Assembly: GCF_900475675.1 (NCBI RefSeq)
Contig: NZ_LS483403.1
Span: 558,001-622,000, forward strand
Length of the DNA stretch: 64,000 nucleotides
Direction of reading: 5' to 3'
Source: Streptococcus lutetiensis
Lineage (GTDB): Bacteria; Bacillota; Bacilli; Lactobacillales; Streptococcaceae
The notes under the pieces were generated by a model. That model saw nothing but the letters and a program-made list of their open reading frames with translations, was not told the DNA's origin and did not search any database. This document shows positions 1 to 7,990 of this stretch, one piece after another. The first letter of the stretch is position 1, and each line of letters begins with the position of its first letter. The translations under genes and the position numbers were made by a program.

Positions 1-1
1 T

Positions 2-289
2 AAAGATGGCGAACTTTTAAACATCAACGCAGATTATTTGGCAACAGCGGTCGCTGTCGCTTTAGAGGCTGAAAAATTAGTCCTAATGACTGATGTTAAA
101 GGCGTTTTGGAAAATGGAGTTGTGCTTGATAGCTTAACATCGACAGAATTTCAAGAGAAAATTGACCAAGGAATTATCACTGGCGGCATGATTCCTAAAA
201 TCGAATCAGCAGTGAACACTGTTTTAGCAGGTGTGGGTGAAGTATTGATTGGCGACAATCTTGTAACAGGAACTTCAATCATCTGCTAA
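2..289 (+). CDS. argB: Acetylglutamate kinase, C-terminal part (5' end outside window)
   Basis: The frame is open from base 2 and encodes the last 95 residues of an amino-acid kinase fold protein. The stretch LVLMTDVKGVL followed by a GGMIPKIESA segment is typical of N-acetyl-L-glutamate 5-kinase, the second step of arginine synthesis from glutamate. The gene runs in from upstream, so its start cannot be seen. argD begins 16 bases after the stop, behind an AAAGGAG SD, so the two belong to one arginine operon. The identification rests on this conserved C-terminal half and on the argD neighbour. Confidence 0.93.
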   Translation, partial: KDGELLNINADYLATAVAVALEAEKLVLMTDVKGVLENGVVLDSLTSTEFQEKIDQGIITGGMIPKIESAVNTVLAGVGEVLIGDNLVTGTSIIC

Positions 290-305
290 CGTAAAGGAGC
301 GACGA

Positions 306-1436
306 ATGACAAAACTATTTCAAAATTATAAACGCGCAGCTATCGAATTTGTTAAAGCGCAAGGTAATTATCTTTTAGACCAGGACGGCAAAAAATACCT
401 TGATTTTTCATCTGGTATTGGTGTGACTAATCTTGGTTTTCACCCACAAGTCAAAGCAGCTTTGCTTAAGCAGGCTGAGGAGATTTGGCACATGCCAAAT
501 TTGTACCACAATTCCTTACAAGAAGAAGTAGCAGGTAAATTAATCGGGGATAAAGATTATCTTGCTTTCTTTGCAAATAGCGGTGCGGAAGCTAATGAAG
601 CAGCGATTAAAATTGCTCGTAAGGCGACTGGCAAGCAAGAAATTATCACTTTTGTGAATTCTTTTCACGGTCGTACCTTTGGGTCAATGTCTGCGACTGG
701 TCAGGACAAAATTAAAGCTGGTTTTGGTGATGTTGTCCCACATTTTAGCTATGCGACATATAATGATTTGGATAGTGTCAAAGCCTTGGTGACTGAGGAT
801 ACTGCGGCGGTCATGCTAGAATTGGTTCAAGGGGAGTCAGGAGTTCGTCCAGCAGATAAAACTTTTGTAACAGCCTTGAGCGAATTTTGTCAAAATACAG
901 GGATTTTGCTTATTGTTGATGAAGTCCAAACAGGTATGGGACGTACTGGGAAACTCTTTTCATTTGAACATTATGGCATTGAGCCAGACATTTTTACTTT
1001 GGCAAAAGGTCTTGGAAATGGCGTGCCAGTTGGTGCAATGATTGCAAAAGAAAAACTTGGTTCAGCTTTTTCTTACGGCAGTCATGGGTCAACCTTTGGT
1101 GGCAATAAACTTGTCATGTCAGCAGCCTCAAGCGTACTAGATATTATGCTGGCTGATGGATTCTTGCCACAAGCACTTGAAAATGGTAATTATTTGCAAG
1201 CTGAGTTGAAGAAAGCTCTAGCTGGTAATTCAAAAGTAACTGAGGTTCGTGGGCTTGGTTACATGATTGGTATTGAAACAACTGAAAATCTTGTTGACTT
1301 GGTTGAAAAGGCACGGGACAAAGGTCTTGTTGTCTTAACTGCAGGAACAAATGTTATTCGTCTCTTGCCACCATTGACTTTGACAAAAGAGCAAATTGAT
1401 CAAGGTGTTGCTATTTTGAAAGACGTTTTTGCCTAA
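306..1436 (+). CDS. argD: Acetylornithine aminotransferase
   Basis: A PLP-dependent class III aminotransferase of 376 residues that converts N-acetylglutamate semialdehyde to N-acetylornithine in arginine synthesis. The N-terminal half has FSSGIGVTNLGFHP and the PLP-phosphate region NSGAEANEAAIK. The substrate region is FHGRTFGSMSATGQ, and the Schiff-base lysine lies in LAKGLGNGVPVGA (about residue 234). The length is normal for ArgD. The start is set by AAAGGAG seven bases upstream. It directly follows argB, matching the argCJBD order common in streptococci. A hairpin terminator follows. Related ornithine or GABA aminotransferases are excluded mainly by context. Confidence 0.95.
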   Translation: MTKLFQNYKRAAIEFVKAQGNYLLDQDGKKYLDFSSGIGVTNLGFHPQVKAALLKQAEEIWHMPNLYHNSLQEEVAGKLIGDKDYLAFFANSGAEANEAAIKIARKATGKQEIITFVNSFHGRTFGSMSATGQDKIKAGFGDVVPHFSYATYNDLDSVKALVTEDTAAVMLELVQGESGVRPADKTFVTALSEFCQNTGILLIVDEVQTGMGRTGKLFSFEHYGIEPDIFTLAKGLGNGVPVGAMIAKEKLGSAFSYGSHGSTFGGNKLVMSAASSVLDIMLADGFLPQALENGNYLQAELKKALAGNSKVTEVRGLGYMIGIETTENLVDLVEKARDKGLVVLTAGTNVIRLLPPLTLTKEQIDQGVAILKDVFA

Positions 1437-1438
1437 GA

Positions 1439-1470
1439 TAAAAGGACTTCTCTAGTGAGAGGTTCTTTTT
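1439..1470 (+). terminator. Intrinsic terminator of the arg operon
   Basis: AAGGAC pairs with GTTCTT and CTCT with AGAG around an AGTG loop, with a two-base bulge, and a run of five T follows. It lies directly after the argD stop. Confidence 0.7.
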
Positions 1471-1474
1471 CAAG

Positions 1475-1503
1475 TTGACAAATTGCTTTTAATTGTATAG
1501 AAT
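1475..1503 (+). promoter_or_regulatory. Sigma-A promoter of the flavodoxin-fold gene
   Basis: A consensus TTGACA (1475-1480) is followed by a 17-base spacer and TAGAAT (1498-1503). Transcription would begin about 1510, leaving a short leader that holds the GGAGGA SD. Confidence 0.75.
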
Positions 1504-1530
1504 TTTCTAAAAATGGGAGGAGTGACAAAA

Positions 1531-2088
1531 TTGGCTAAAAAAGTTCTTGTTGTTTCAGGGCATCCTGATTTGAAAAATGATTCACTTGCAAATAAAATGA
1601 TTTTAAAAGAAATTAAAAAGCTTTATCCAGAAGTTGAATTGGATATTTTGAGTAATTTGTATCCTGATTATCAGATTAATGTGACAGCTGAGCAGGAAAA
1701 ATTACATCGAGCTGATGTTATTGTTTTTCAGTATCCACTTTACTGGTACATGACACCATCTTTGATGAATAAATGGATTGAAAAAGTTTTTGTGCATGGT
1801 TTTTCACACGGTTCAAATGGCAATGCCTTGAAAGATAAAGTTTTGATTGCTTCTTTGACGACTGGCGCAGGAGAAGCAGCTTATAGCGCAGAAACAGGCA
1901 CAACGATTGACGAGCTTTTGGCACCGATTCGTTTGACAGCAAAATTGACTCAACTGAATTTTGCAGGCCATGTTGTGACACACGGCGTTTCTTATTCACT
2001 TCGAAACGACGCTGAAAAAGCCCAAGAAATGATTGCAAAATCACAAGTCCATGCCAAGAAATTGGTCGAAATGATTGAAAGTTTGTAG
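1531..2088 (+). CDS. NAD(P)H oxidoreductase, flavodoxin-like fold
   Basis: A protein of 185 residues in the flavodoxin_2/NQO1-like family (KefF, MdaB and relatives), predicted to be a cytoplasmic FMN or FAD quinone or azo reductase. The N-terminal KVLVVSGHPD begins the first beta strand and phosphate loop. FQYPLYWYMTPSLMNKW is the family's aromatic active-site segment. The TTG at 1531 is chosen as the start because GGAGGA ends nine bases before it. The in-frame ATG at 1513 lies within or before that SD, so it is unlikely to be used. The gene has its own promoter and stands alone between the arg operon and the FMN riboswitch. The exact substrate is unknown. Confidence 0.85.
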   Translation: MAKKVLVVSGHPDLKNDSLANKMILKEIKKLYPEVELDILSNLYPDYQINVTAEQEKLHRADVIVFQYPLYWYMTPSLMNKWIEKVFVHGFSHGSNGNALKDKVLIASLTTGAGEAAYSAETGTTIDELLAPIRLTAKLTQLNFAGHVVTHGVSYSLRNDAEKAQEMIAKSQVHAKKLVEMIESL

Positions 2089-2103
2089 GAAATAATAAAA
2101 AAA

Positions 2104-2132
2104 TTGACAGCTTTTTAGATTCGTGATAATCT
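2104..2132 (+). promoter_or_regulatory. Promoter of the riboflavin operon
   Basis: TTGACA (2104-2109), a 17-base spacer and TAATCT (2127-2132) preceded by TG as in an extended -10. It lies about 18 bases before the conserved start of the FMN aptamer. Confidence 0.65.
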
Positions 2133-2149
2133 TAAGAAGAATTGAATAG

Positions 2150-2360
2150 TTTTCTTCGGGGCAGGGTGAAATTCCCGACCGACGGTGTTGTTGTCTCGTT
2201 GATTGTTACTTGCTTTTATTTCTCGCTGATGTTTCGCTATGTCTGTGAGGAGAAGCAATTACTAATCAACTTTATTTGAAAAATGAGAGAGCTAAGTCCG
2301 TGAGCGCAAGCTGATCTGGTGTGATTCCAGAGCCGACAGTATAGTCTGGATGGGAGAAGA
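2150..2360 (+). ncRNA. FMN riboswitch (RFN element)
   Basis: The conserved RFN blocks appear in order. TCTTCGGGGCAGGGTGAAAT and TCCCGACCGACGGT open the aptamer. AGTCCGTGAGCG follows, then GATCTGGTGTGATTCCAGA, GCCGACAGTATAGTCTGGAT and the closing GGGAGAAGA, which pairs back to the 5' end. It binds FMN and shuts off downstream rib genes. The optional variable arm (about 2197-2273) is expanded into a long imperfect stem in which GTTGATT pairs with AATCAAC and TTGCTT with AAGCAA. Downstream lie a CAAAAAGC/GCTTTTTG hairpin (about 2375-2397) and a terminator at 2425-2459, the likely expression platform. Confidence 0.96.
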
Positions 2361-2424
2361 ATTGATAGAGTGTCAAAAAGCATACTCTCGCTTTTTGAAT
2401 TACTTTTTTAGTTGTCTTTAATCG

Positions 2425-2459
2425 CCTCGTAGTGTAATGCTACGAGGATTTTTGTTTTT
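2425..2459 (+). terminator. Riboswitch terminator ahead of ribD
   Basis: CCTCGTAG (2425-2432) pairs perfectly with CTACGAGG (2440-2447), and a T-rich tract follows. It is placed as the FMN-dependent terminator of the RFN leader. Confidence 0.8.
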
Positions 2460-2502
2460 GGTATATTTTATGTGTCAGAAAATTCAGACAACTACAGTGA
2501 TA

Positions 2503-2560
2503 CCCGATGAAAATGACTGATTAGTGCAAGCTAGTCGGATAATTTTTGTCGGGATTTTTT
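2503..2560 (+). other. Second structured element between RFN and ribD
   Basis: An outer stem pairs CCCGA (2503-2507) with TCGGG (2549-2553) and is followed by ATTTTTTTAT. Inside it an eight-pair stem, CTGATTAG (2517-2524) with CTAGTCGG (2531-2538), closes a TGCAAG loop. It ends 20 bases before the ribD start and just before the GGAGG SD. It could be a back-up terminator or a second control point. The RFN consensus does not explain it. Confidence 0.55.
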
Positions 2561-2579
2561 TATGTGAAAGGAGGAAGAT

Positions 2580-3635
2580 ATGGATAAAAACTATATGTTG
2601 CAAGCGATAGAAGAAGCTAAGCGTGGCTTTAGGCAAACTTACACCAATCCTTTAGTTGGTGCGGTGATTGTCAAAGATAATCATGTGGTTGCTCGTGGTG
2701 CACACCTGCAGTATGGTCATGAGCATGCTGAAAAGAACGCGATTTTATATTGTCAAACTCCGGAAGAACTATTTAATTCAGCTCTTTATGTGACCTTGGA
2801 ACCTTGTCATCATAGGGGAAAACAGCCACCCTGTACCCAAGCGATTGTTGAGGCAGGTATCAAAAAGGTAGTTGTTGGCCAGCTTGACCCCAATCCTTTA
2901 GTAGCAGGAAAAGGTGTGGCTTTCTTAAAAGAGCAAGGAATAGAAGTAGTCACTCATATTTTGGAAGAAGAGGCACGCGCACTCAACAAGCATTACAATG
3001 TTTACTATGAGCGCAAGCGTCCTTATGTTGTTTTGAAACAAGCAGTTAGTCTGGATGGAAAGATTGCTGTGCTTGGCAAACGAACGGCTTTGACTGATGA
3101 CGAGACAAATCGTTTTGTTCACGATGAACGTGATGATTTTCATGCGATATTGGTTGGTGCTGATACGGTCTTGATTGACAATCCACGTTTGCTGGGGAGT
3201 GGGACAAGCTTTTGTCCGCCAGTGCGTGTGATTTTGGATGAAAAGGGGCGTGTTTTTGACCAGTTAGATTTACAGATTTTTGAAGATAATTCGGCTCCAG
3301 TTTATATTTTTAGTAGTCGGAAGGTTTCGGATTTACCAAAGCATGTCACAGTAATTGATTTGCCAGAGTTTTCAATTGAAAATATTTTGCAGGTGCTTTA
3401 TGAGAAGAAGCTTCAGTCAGTTTATGTTGAGGGCGGAGCTGGTGTTCATGATGCTTTTCTGGAAAGTGGGCTTTGGGATGAAATCATTTCTTATGTGACT
3501 CCTAAGCTTATTGGTGGTAATGGCAAAGCAGCCATGTCGAGTTTTCGTCTGGTTAGTCAAGCCTTAGAATTAGACGATTTTACCTGTCAAAAAATCGGAA
3601 ATAATATTAGGCTTTCGGCTAGAAGGAGGTTGTGA
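2580..3635 (+). CDS. ribD: Bifunctional riboflavin deaminase/reductase
   Basis: A 351-residue two-domain enzyme for the second and third steps of riboflavin synthesis from GTP. The N-terminal cytidine-deaminase-like domain shows the zinc ligands in GHEHAEKNAI and EPCHHRGKQPPC. The C-terminal reductase domain begins near KQAVSLDGKIA (about residue 157) and ends with the VYVEGGAGVH and GGNGK regions that bind NADPH. The length is usual. The start follows GGAGG by seven bases. It is the first gene of ribD-ribE-ribBA-ribH and overlaps ribE by one base (TGATG). Confidence 0.97.
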   Translation: MDKNYMLQAIEEAKRGFRQTYTNPLVGAVIVKDNHVVARGAHLQYGHEHAEKNAILYCQTPEELFNSALYVTLEPCHHRGKQPPCTQAIVEAGIKKVVVGQLDPNPLVAGKGVAFLKEQGIEVVTHILEEEARALNKHYNVYYERKRPYVVLKQAVSLDGKIAVLGKRTALTDDETNRFVHDERDDFHAILVGADTVLIDNPRLLGSGTSFCPPVRVILDEKGRVFDQLDLQIFEDNSAPVYIFSSRKVSDLPKHVTVIDLPEFSIENILQVLYEKKLQSVYVEGGAGVHDAFLESGLWDEIISYVTPKLIGGNGKAAMSSFRLVSQALELDDFTCQKIGNNIRLSARRRL

Positions 3636-4237
3636 TGTTTACCGGATTAATTCAAGAACAAGGTCGTATTAGCCGGATTGTCAAACACCAGCAAAATATC
3701 AAATTAACTTGCAAGGCTTCACGAAAGTTGTTAGCTGATTATAAAATTGGCGATAGTATGGCAATCAATGGTGTCTGCTTGACTTGCGTGGCTAAAGCAG
3801 GGGATGCATTTACAGTGGATGTCATGCCAGAAACCTTTAGGAGAACGATTTTTTCAGAGAGTCGCGTCGGTGATTTGGTAAATCTTGAGTTAGCTATGTC
3901 AGCCAATGCTCGCTTTGAAGGGCACCTTGTGACAGGGCACGTGGATAGTGTGGCAAGGCTTGTTACAAAAGAAAGTGATGAAACTGCACTTGTACTTAGC
4001 TTTGCTTTTCCAAAAGGACTTGAAGGGCAGATTGTTGGGCAAGGCTCAATCGCGGTCAACGGTGTTAGTCTGACGGTGGTATCCGCTGAGAAGGGGCAAT
4101 TTAGCGTGTCGTTGATTCCACATACGGCAAAAGAGACTAACCTGGCAAGGCTCAAAACAGGTGACAAAGTCAATATTGAGACGGATATTTTAGCAAAATA
4201 CATGCAAAAACAGCTAAGAATGATGAAAGGAGACTAG
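3635..4237 (+). CDS. ribE: Riboflavin synthase alpha subunit
   Basis: A 200-residue enzyme that dismutates two 6,7-dimethyl-8-ribityllumazine molecules to riboflavin. It contains the duplicated lumazine-binding domain: MFTGLIQEQGRI at the N terminus and ARFEGHLVTGHVD beginning the second repeat near residue 90. The ATG at 3635 is preferred over the GTG at 3632 because the family starts with MFTG and because AAGGAGG lies six bases upstream. Translation is probably coupled to ribD, since the stop and start overlap. ribBA begins on the base after its stop. Confidence 0.96.
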   Translation: MFTGLIQEQGRISRIVKHQQNIKLTCKASRKLLADYKIGDSMAINGVCLTCVAKAGDAFTVDVMPETFRRTIFSESRVGDLVNLELAMSANARFEGHLVTGHVDSVARLVTKESDETALVLSFAFPKGLEGQIVGQGSIAVNGVSLTVVSAEKGQFSVSLIPHTAKETNLARLKTGDKVNIETDILAKYMQKQLRMMKGD

Positions 4238-5416
4238 ATGTTTAAGGATGTTGAAAAAGCAATTTCTGATTTGAAAGCAGGAAAATTAATCGTAGTCGTC
4301 GACGATGATGACCGTGAAGCTGAAGGGGACTTGGTTGGTCTGGCAGAATTGGCAAGCCCAGAAAATGTGAATTTTATGACCAAGCACGCGCGTGGTTTGA
4401 TTTGTGCGCCAGTGTCTGAGGAGATTGCTAATCGTTTGGAGCTTGTTCCAATGTCAGAAGAAAATACGGATGCACATGGCACAGCTTTTACCATTAGCGT
4501 AGACCACAAAGAAACGTCAACAGGAATTTCAGCTTTTGACCGCGCTAAGACTATTCAAGGATTGGCGTCGTCAACAAGTAAAGCTAGTGATTTTCACAAA
4601 CCTGGTCACATGTTTCCGCTAGTAGGACGCTTTGGTGGTGTATTAGAACGCCGTGGGCACACGGAAGCAAGTCTTGATTTGGCACGTTTAGCTGGTGTGA
4701 GAGAAGCGACTTACATTTGTGAGATTTTAAAAGATGATGGCACGATGGCTCGTAAAGTTGATTTACATGATTTTGCTAGCAAGTGGAATTTGACCATGAT
4801 TGAAGTGGGTGATATTGCGCGTTATGTGAGCTTTCAAGATAGTCCTAAGGTAAAGTTGCCATCAAGTTATGGTGACTTTGACCTTCAGTTATTTGAAGAT
4901 GAAGAAAAGCGCGAGCATGTTCTCTTGTCAAAGGGAGATTTGACGACAGATGAACCGCTTTTACTGCGTTTGCACTCAGAATGTTTGACTGGCGATATTT
5001 TTGGGTCTTTGCGTTGTGACTGTGGAGAACAGTTGCATGCTGCCATGGAAAAAATTGACCAAGTTGGGCGCGGAGCTATTTTGTACCTTCGTCAAGAAGG
5101 TCGAGGTATCGGTTTAAAAAATAAACTGAAAGCTTATCAGTTGCAAGAAGAAGGTTTGGACACTTATGAGGCGAATCTTGAGCTTGGCTTTGCCCCAGAT
5201 GAGCGTGATTACCAGATTGCAGCGGATATTTTGAGCTTTTTAGATATCAAGCAGGTTAAACTCTTAACCAATAATCCTGATAAGTTAGAGCAACTTGAAA
5301 TGGCAGGCATAGATATTGTAGAACGCTTGCCCTTACAGATGACAGCCCACCAGGAGAATCGCGCCTACTTGCAAACTAAACAAGAAAAATTTCACCATTT
5401 ACTACACATTGTTTAA
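4238..5416 (+). CDS. ribBA: 3,4-dihydroxy-2-butanone-4-phosphate synthase / GTP cyclohydrolase II
   Basis: A 392-residue bifunctional protein supplying both riboflavin precursors. The DHBP-synthase half has the acidic metal-binding motif DDDDREAEGDL near residue 22 and HTEAS near residue 143. The GTP cyclohydrolase II half begins about residue 200. It carries the zinc motif LHSECLTGDIFGS, LRCDCGEQ and the catalytic RQEGRGIGL segment. Both halves look complete. The ATG abuts the ribE stop and is preceded by AAAGGAGA inside ribE, so translation is likely coupled. Confidence 0.97.
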   Translation: MFKDVEKAISDLKAGKLIVVVDDDDREAEGDLVGLAELASPENVNFMTKHARGLICAPVSEEIANRLELVPMSEENTDAHGTAFTISVDHKETSTGISAFDRAKTIQGLASSTSKASDFHKPGHMFPLVGRFGGVLERRGHTEASLDLARLAGVREATYICEILKDDGTMARKVDLHDFASKWNLTMIEVGDIARYVSFQDSPKVKLPSSYGDFDLQLFEDEEKREHVLLSKGDLTTDEPLLLRLHSECLTGDIFGSLRCDCGEQLHAAMEKIDQVGRGAILYLRQEGRGIGLKNKLKAYQLQEEGLDTYEANLELGFAPDERDYQIAADILSFLDIKQVKLLTNNPDKLEQLEMAGIDIVERLPLQMTAHQENRAYLQTKQEKFHHLLHIV

Positions 5417-5436
5417 GGAAATAAGGAGAGAAAATC

Positions 5437-5898
5437 ATGACAACATTTGAAGGAAAATTTATCGGAAAAGACTTAAAAATTGCTATCGTTGTAGCACGCT
5501 TTAATGAATTTATCACCTCAAAATTATTAGGTGGTGCCATGGATGGTTTGGTTCGCAATGAAGTAGCTGAGGATGATATCGATGTTTATTGGGTGCCAGG
5601 AGCATTTGAAATTCCGTTTATGACGAAAAAAATTGTTGCGACTGGTAAATATGATGGTGTTATCACACTCGGTAGCGTCATTCGCGGGTCAACAAGTCAC
5701 TACGATTTGGTTTGTAATGAAGTAGCTAAAGGGGTTGGGCAAATCAATCTCACTAGTGATATTCCAGTTATGTTTGGTGTGATTACCACTGAGGATATCG
5801 AGCAAGCTATCGAACGTTCTGGTTCAAAAGCAGGTAATAAAGGTAGCGAATGCGCTCAAGGTGTCCTTGAAATGATTAATTTGGCGAGACAAATATAA
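5437..5898 (+). CDS. ribH: 6,7-dimethyl-8-ribityllumazine synthase
   Basis: A 153-residue subunit of the lumazine synthase particle, which condenses dihydroxybutanone phosphate with the ribitylaminouracil made by RibD. Visible motifs are [14 protein letters not shown], the substrate loop PGAFEIPF, and [14 protein letters not shown] with the catalytic histidine. The length matches the family. It is the last gene of the rib operon, 20 bases after ribBA, with AAGGAGA as SD. A bidirectional terminator separates it from convergent thiT. Confidence 0.97.
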   Translation: MTTFEGKFIGKDLKIAIVVARFNEFITSKLLGGAMDGLVRNEVAEDDIDVYWVPGAFEIPFMTKKIVATGKYDGVITLGSVIRGSTSHYDLVCNEVAKGVGQINLTSDIPVMFGVITTEDIEQAIERSGSKAGNKGSECAQGVLEMINLARQI

Positions 5899-5903
5899 TA
5901 GAA

Positions 5904-5934
5904 AAAAGCTAAGACATTTTGTCTTAGCTTTTAT
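5904..5934. terminator. Bidirectional terminator between ribH and thiT
   Basis: AAAAGCTAAGAC pairs perfectly with GTCTTAGCTTTT around a five-base loop, so it has U-tracts in both directions. It lies between two convergent genes. Confidence 0.88.
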
Positions 5935-5960
5935 GGTGTTAAACTTAGAAAATGAAGAGT

Positions 5961-6527
5961 TTATTTTTTTACCAAGAAAATTTTTCCTTGTGTTGGGATG
6001 ATGATAGCAAGTGCCAAAATGACGAAGACTAGGGTTAACAGTCCAGCTGTACCATTGACACTGAGCGAATAAAGGTAAGGTGACATGCCTTTTGGTGCGT
6101 AGCTTCCCCAGAAGATAAAACCAGCGACATAGTGCCAGAAGTAGCGGACAAAAACAGCAAGTGTGGCACCGATAGTTGAGTAAATCAGAGCACGTCCTTT
6201 ATTGTCTTTAGAAAGAGCATTTTGAAATGGGGCAGATAAAAATCCAGCCAAACCCATTGAGACAAAGGTAATGATGTATTCGATGATAACTTGTGACAAG
6301 GCTAGGTACCAAACTTTACCTAAAATAAAGTGAAGCAAGCCCCAGATAAGACCAGCTAGGGTTCCATATTTTGGACCGCGACGTAGGGCAAAAAGCACGA
6401 CTGGCACTGCACCAAATGAAGGGGTGAACCAGCTAGCAAAATCTGGAATATAAGATAAAGCCATAGCAAAAGCAGCAACCAATGCAGTCTCAATTAAAGC
6501 AGACAATTGAGAATTCTTCGACGACAT
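5961..6527 (-). CDS. thiT: ECF transporter S component for thiamine
   Basis: A 188-residue integral membrane protein with about six hydrophobic segments, the substrate-binding subunit of an energy-coupling-factor thiamine transporter. The N-terminal ALVAAFAMALSYIP and the conserved GLIWGLLHFILGKVWYLAL region with its tryptophans resemble ThiT, in which aromatic residues bind thiamine. It would use the shared EcfA/EcfT module encoded elsewhere. The TPP riboswitch directly upstream supports the substrate. The AAGGAG SD at 6535-6540 is part of the riboswitch expression platform. Confidence 0.93.
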   Translation of the reverse strand: MSSKNSQLSALIETALVAAFAMALSYIPDFASWFTPSFGAVPVVLFALRRGPKYGTLAGLIWGLLHFILGKVWYLALSQVIIEYIITFVSMGLAGFLSAPFQNALSKDNKGRALIYSTIGATLAVFVRYFWHYVAGFIFWGSYAPKGMSPYLYSLSVNGTAGLLTLVFVILALAIIIPTQGKIFLVKK

Positions 6528-6689
6528 AAAAAAACTCCTTCTAACACAAAGGAGCTTTTTCTGATAATATGTTCAATGCTATTTTAATCACGTTTAAAAA
6601 AGTCATATCACAATCCCTACGCTCGTCCTAACGAGATCAGGTTATCAGGATTTCGCAAATGCGATCTCAGCCGATGGCACTCCTTTGTG
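6528..6689 (-). ncRNA. TPP riboswitch (THI element) of thiT
   Basis: Read on the minus strand, the aptamer (6689 to 6609) begins CACAAAGGAGTGCC. It contains the CTGAGA block, CCTGATAACCTGATCT and ACGAGCGTAGGGATTGTG, all hallmarks of the THI box. The platform has a CTCCTT/AAGGAG hairpin (plus-strand 6535-6554) followed by seven U. The hairpin's 3' arm is also the thiT SD. The aptamer's first ten bases, CACAAAGGAG, are perfectly complementary to CTCCTTTGTG in the platform (plus-strand 6545-6554), giving an obvious alternative pairing when TPP is absent. Confidence 0.95.
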
Positions 6690-6705
6690 AATTCAATTTG
6701 TATAT

Positions 6706-6735
6706 AGTCTAGCATGAAAGCAAGTTTCTTGTCAA
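6706..6735 (-). promoter_or_regulatory. Promoter of thiT
   Basis: On the minus strand TTGACA (6735-6730) is followed 18 bases later by TAGACT (6711-6706), with TG one base before it. It lies just upstream of the TPP aptamer. Confidence 0.65.
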
Positions 6736-6763
6736 GCTAGTTTGGGATAATTTTTTGAAAAGT

Positions 6764-7729
6764 CTAATCAAGTCCATAATTGTAATCATCATCTTGCATA
6801 GCTTCAACAGAACCAAGAAGATATCCGTTCCCGATCTGACTAAAGAAATCATGGTTAGAAGTTCCTGTTGAAATACCATTCATAACGATTGGGTTGACAT
6901 CATTAGCGGTATCAGGGAAAAGCGGATCTTGCCCTAAGTTCATGAGAGCTTTATTGGCGTTATAACGTAAGAAAGTCAGAACTTCCTCAGTCCAGCCAAC
7001 TTGGTCATAAAGTGTTTTGGTGTAATTTTCTTCATTTTCATAGAGTTGATAGAGCAAGTCATACATCCAGTCACGCAAGTCATCTTGCTCTTTCTCAGAC
7101 AATTCATTGAAACCAAGTTGGAATTTATAGCCGATATAAGTTCCATGGACAGATTCATCGCGGATGATTAATTTGATAATTTCAGCGACGTTTGCCAATT
7201 TATTATTGCCAAGATAATAAAGAGGGGTGAAAAATCCTGAGTAAAAGAGAAAGGTTTCAAGAAAAGTTGAAGCGACCTTTTTTTGTAGAGCAGTGCCATT
7301 TTCATAAATATCGTTGATGATTTTGGCTTTTTTCTGTAAGTATTCGTTGTTGTTCGTCCATTCAAAGATTGCTTCAATTTCTGATTTTGTATTAAGGGTT
7401 GAAAAAATGGAAGAGTATGATTTGGCGTGGACAGACTCCATAAATTGAATATTGTTGAGGACGGCTTCTTCGTGAGGTGTTCTGACATCTGCACGAATGG
7501 CCTCCACACCAGATTCGGATTGCATGGTATCAAGAAGGGTCAATCCGCCAAAAACTTTACCGACCAAATCTTTTTCTTGGTCAGAAAGCTTACGCCAATC
7601 ATCGAGGTCATTTGACAGCGGAATTCGCGTATCAAGCCAGAATTGTTCGGTCAACTTTTCCCAAGTTGACTTGTCAATCACATCCTCAATCTCATTCCAA
7701 TTAATGGCTTTATAATAAGTTTGCGACAT
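6764..7729 (-). CDS. nrdF: Class Ib ribonucleotide reductase beta subunit
   Basis: A 321-residue ferritin-like subunit that holds the dimetal-tyrosyl radical cofactor for dNTP synthesis. Metal ligands are visible in LLDTMQSE, in ESVHAKSY (with the likely radical tyrosine), in ETFLFYSGFF and in RDESVHGTY. The size fits NrdF rather than longer NrdB. It lies 386 bases downstream of nrdE, an unusually long gap that holds a tandem repeat. No nrdI, the flavodoxin partner used to assemble the manganese cofactor, is seen beside it. Confidence 0.96.
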   Translation of the reverse strand: MSQTYYKAINWNEIEDVIDKSTWEKLTEQFWLDTRIPLSNDLDDWRKLSDQEKDLVGKVFGGLTLLDTMQSESGVEAIRADVRTPHEEAVLNNIQFMESVHAKSYSSIFSTLNTKSEIEAIFEWTNNNEYLQKKAKIINDIYENGTALQKKVASTFLETFLFYSGFFTPLYYLGNNKLANVAEIIKLIIRDESVHGTYIGYKFQLGFNELSEKEQDDLRDWMYDLLYQLYENEENYTKTLYDQVGWTEEVLTFLRYNANKALMNLGQDPLFPDTANDVNPIVMNGISTGTSNHDFFSQIGNGYLLGSVEAMQDDDYNYGLD

Positions 7730-7863
7730 GTATTTTCTCCGTAAAAATAGTTTAGAAGACCAGTCAGATGACTAGGTTCGAGTTAGCTCATTTATCTAGT
7801 AGCGCTGGCATTAGCCGTGACATGACACTAATCATTTTTAAACTAACAAAAGTTGTCAAAAGG

Positions 7864-7980
7864 TTACGCTACGTAAGCAATTGGCTCGATGCTAGTCGAT
7901 TGCTGGAGTTAGTAAGTGAACTAGGCAAACCGCCCTAGCGGTTGCCGTCTTGTTGTTAGGTCCTTTAGGACCAATGCAAG
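7864..7980. repeat. Structured tandem repeat, unit 1 (nrdE-nrdF gap)
   Basis: This unit of about 117 bases recurs with a 127-base period at 7991-8108. It contains three hairpins: GCAATTGGCT with AGTCGATTGC (7877-7903), GGCAAACCGC with GCGGTTGCC (7924-7946, one bulged A) and GGTCCT with AGGACC (7959-7972). No open reading frame fits it. Its orientation is unknown, although any transcript of the nrd operon would carry the minus-strand version. Confidence 0.85.
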
Positions 7981-7990
7981 TTTTAAGTAG

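Noticed and set aside
3739..4203. 154-codon antisense frame inside ribE
   Set aside because: It lies entirely within a strongly conserved gene, has no SD and has a composition typical of a reverse-strand shadow.
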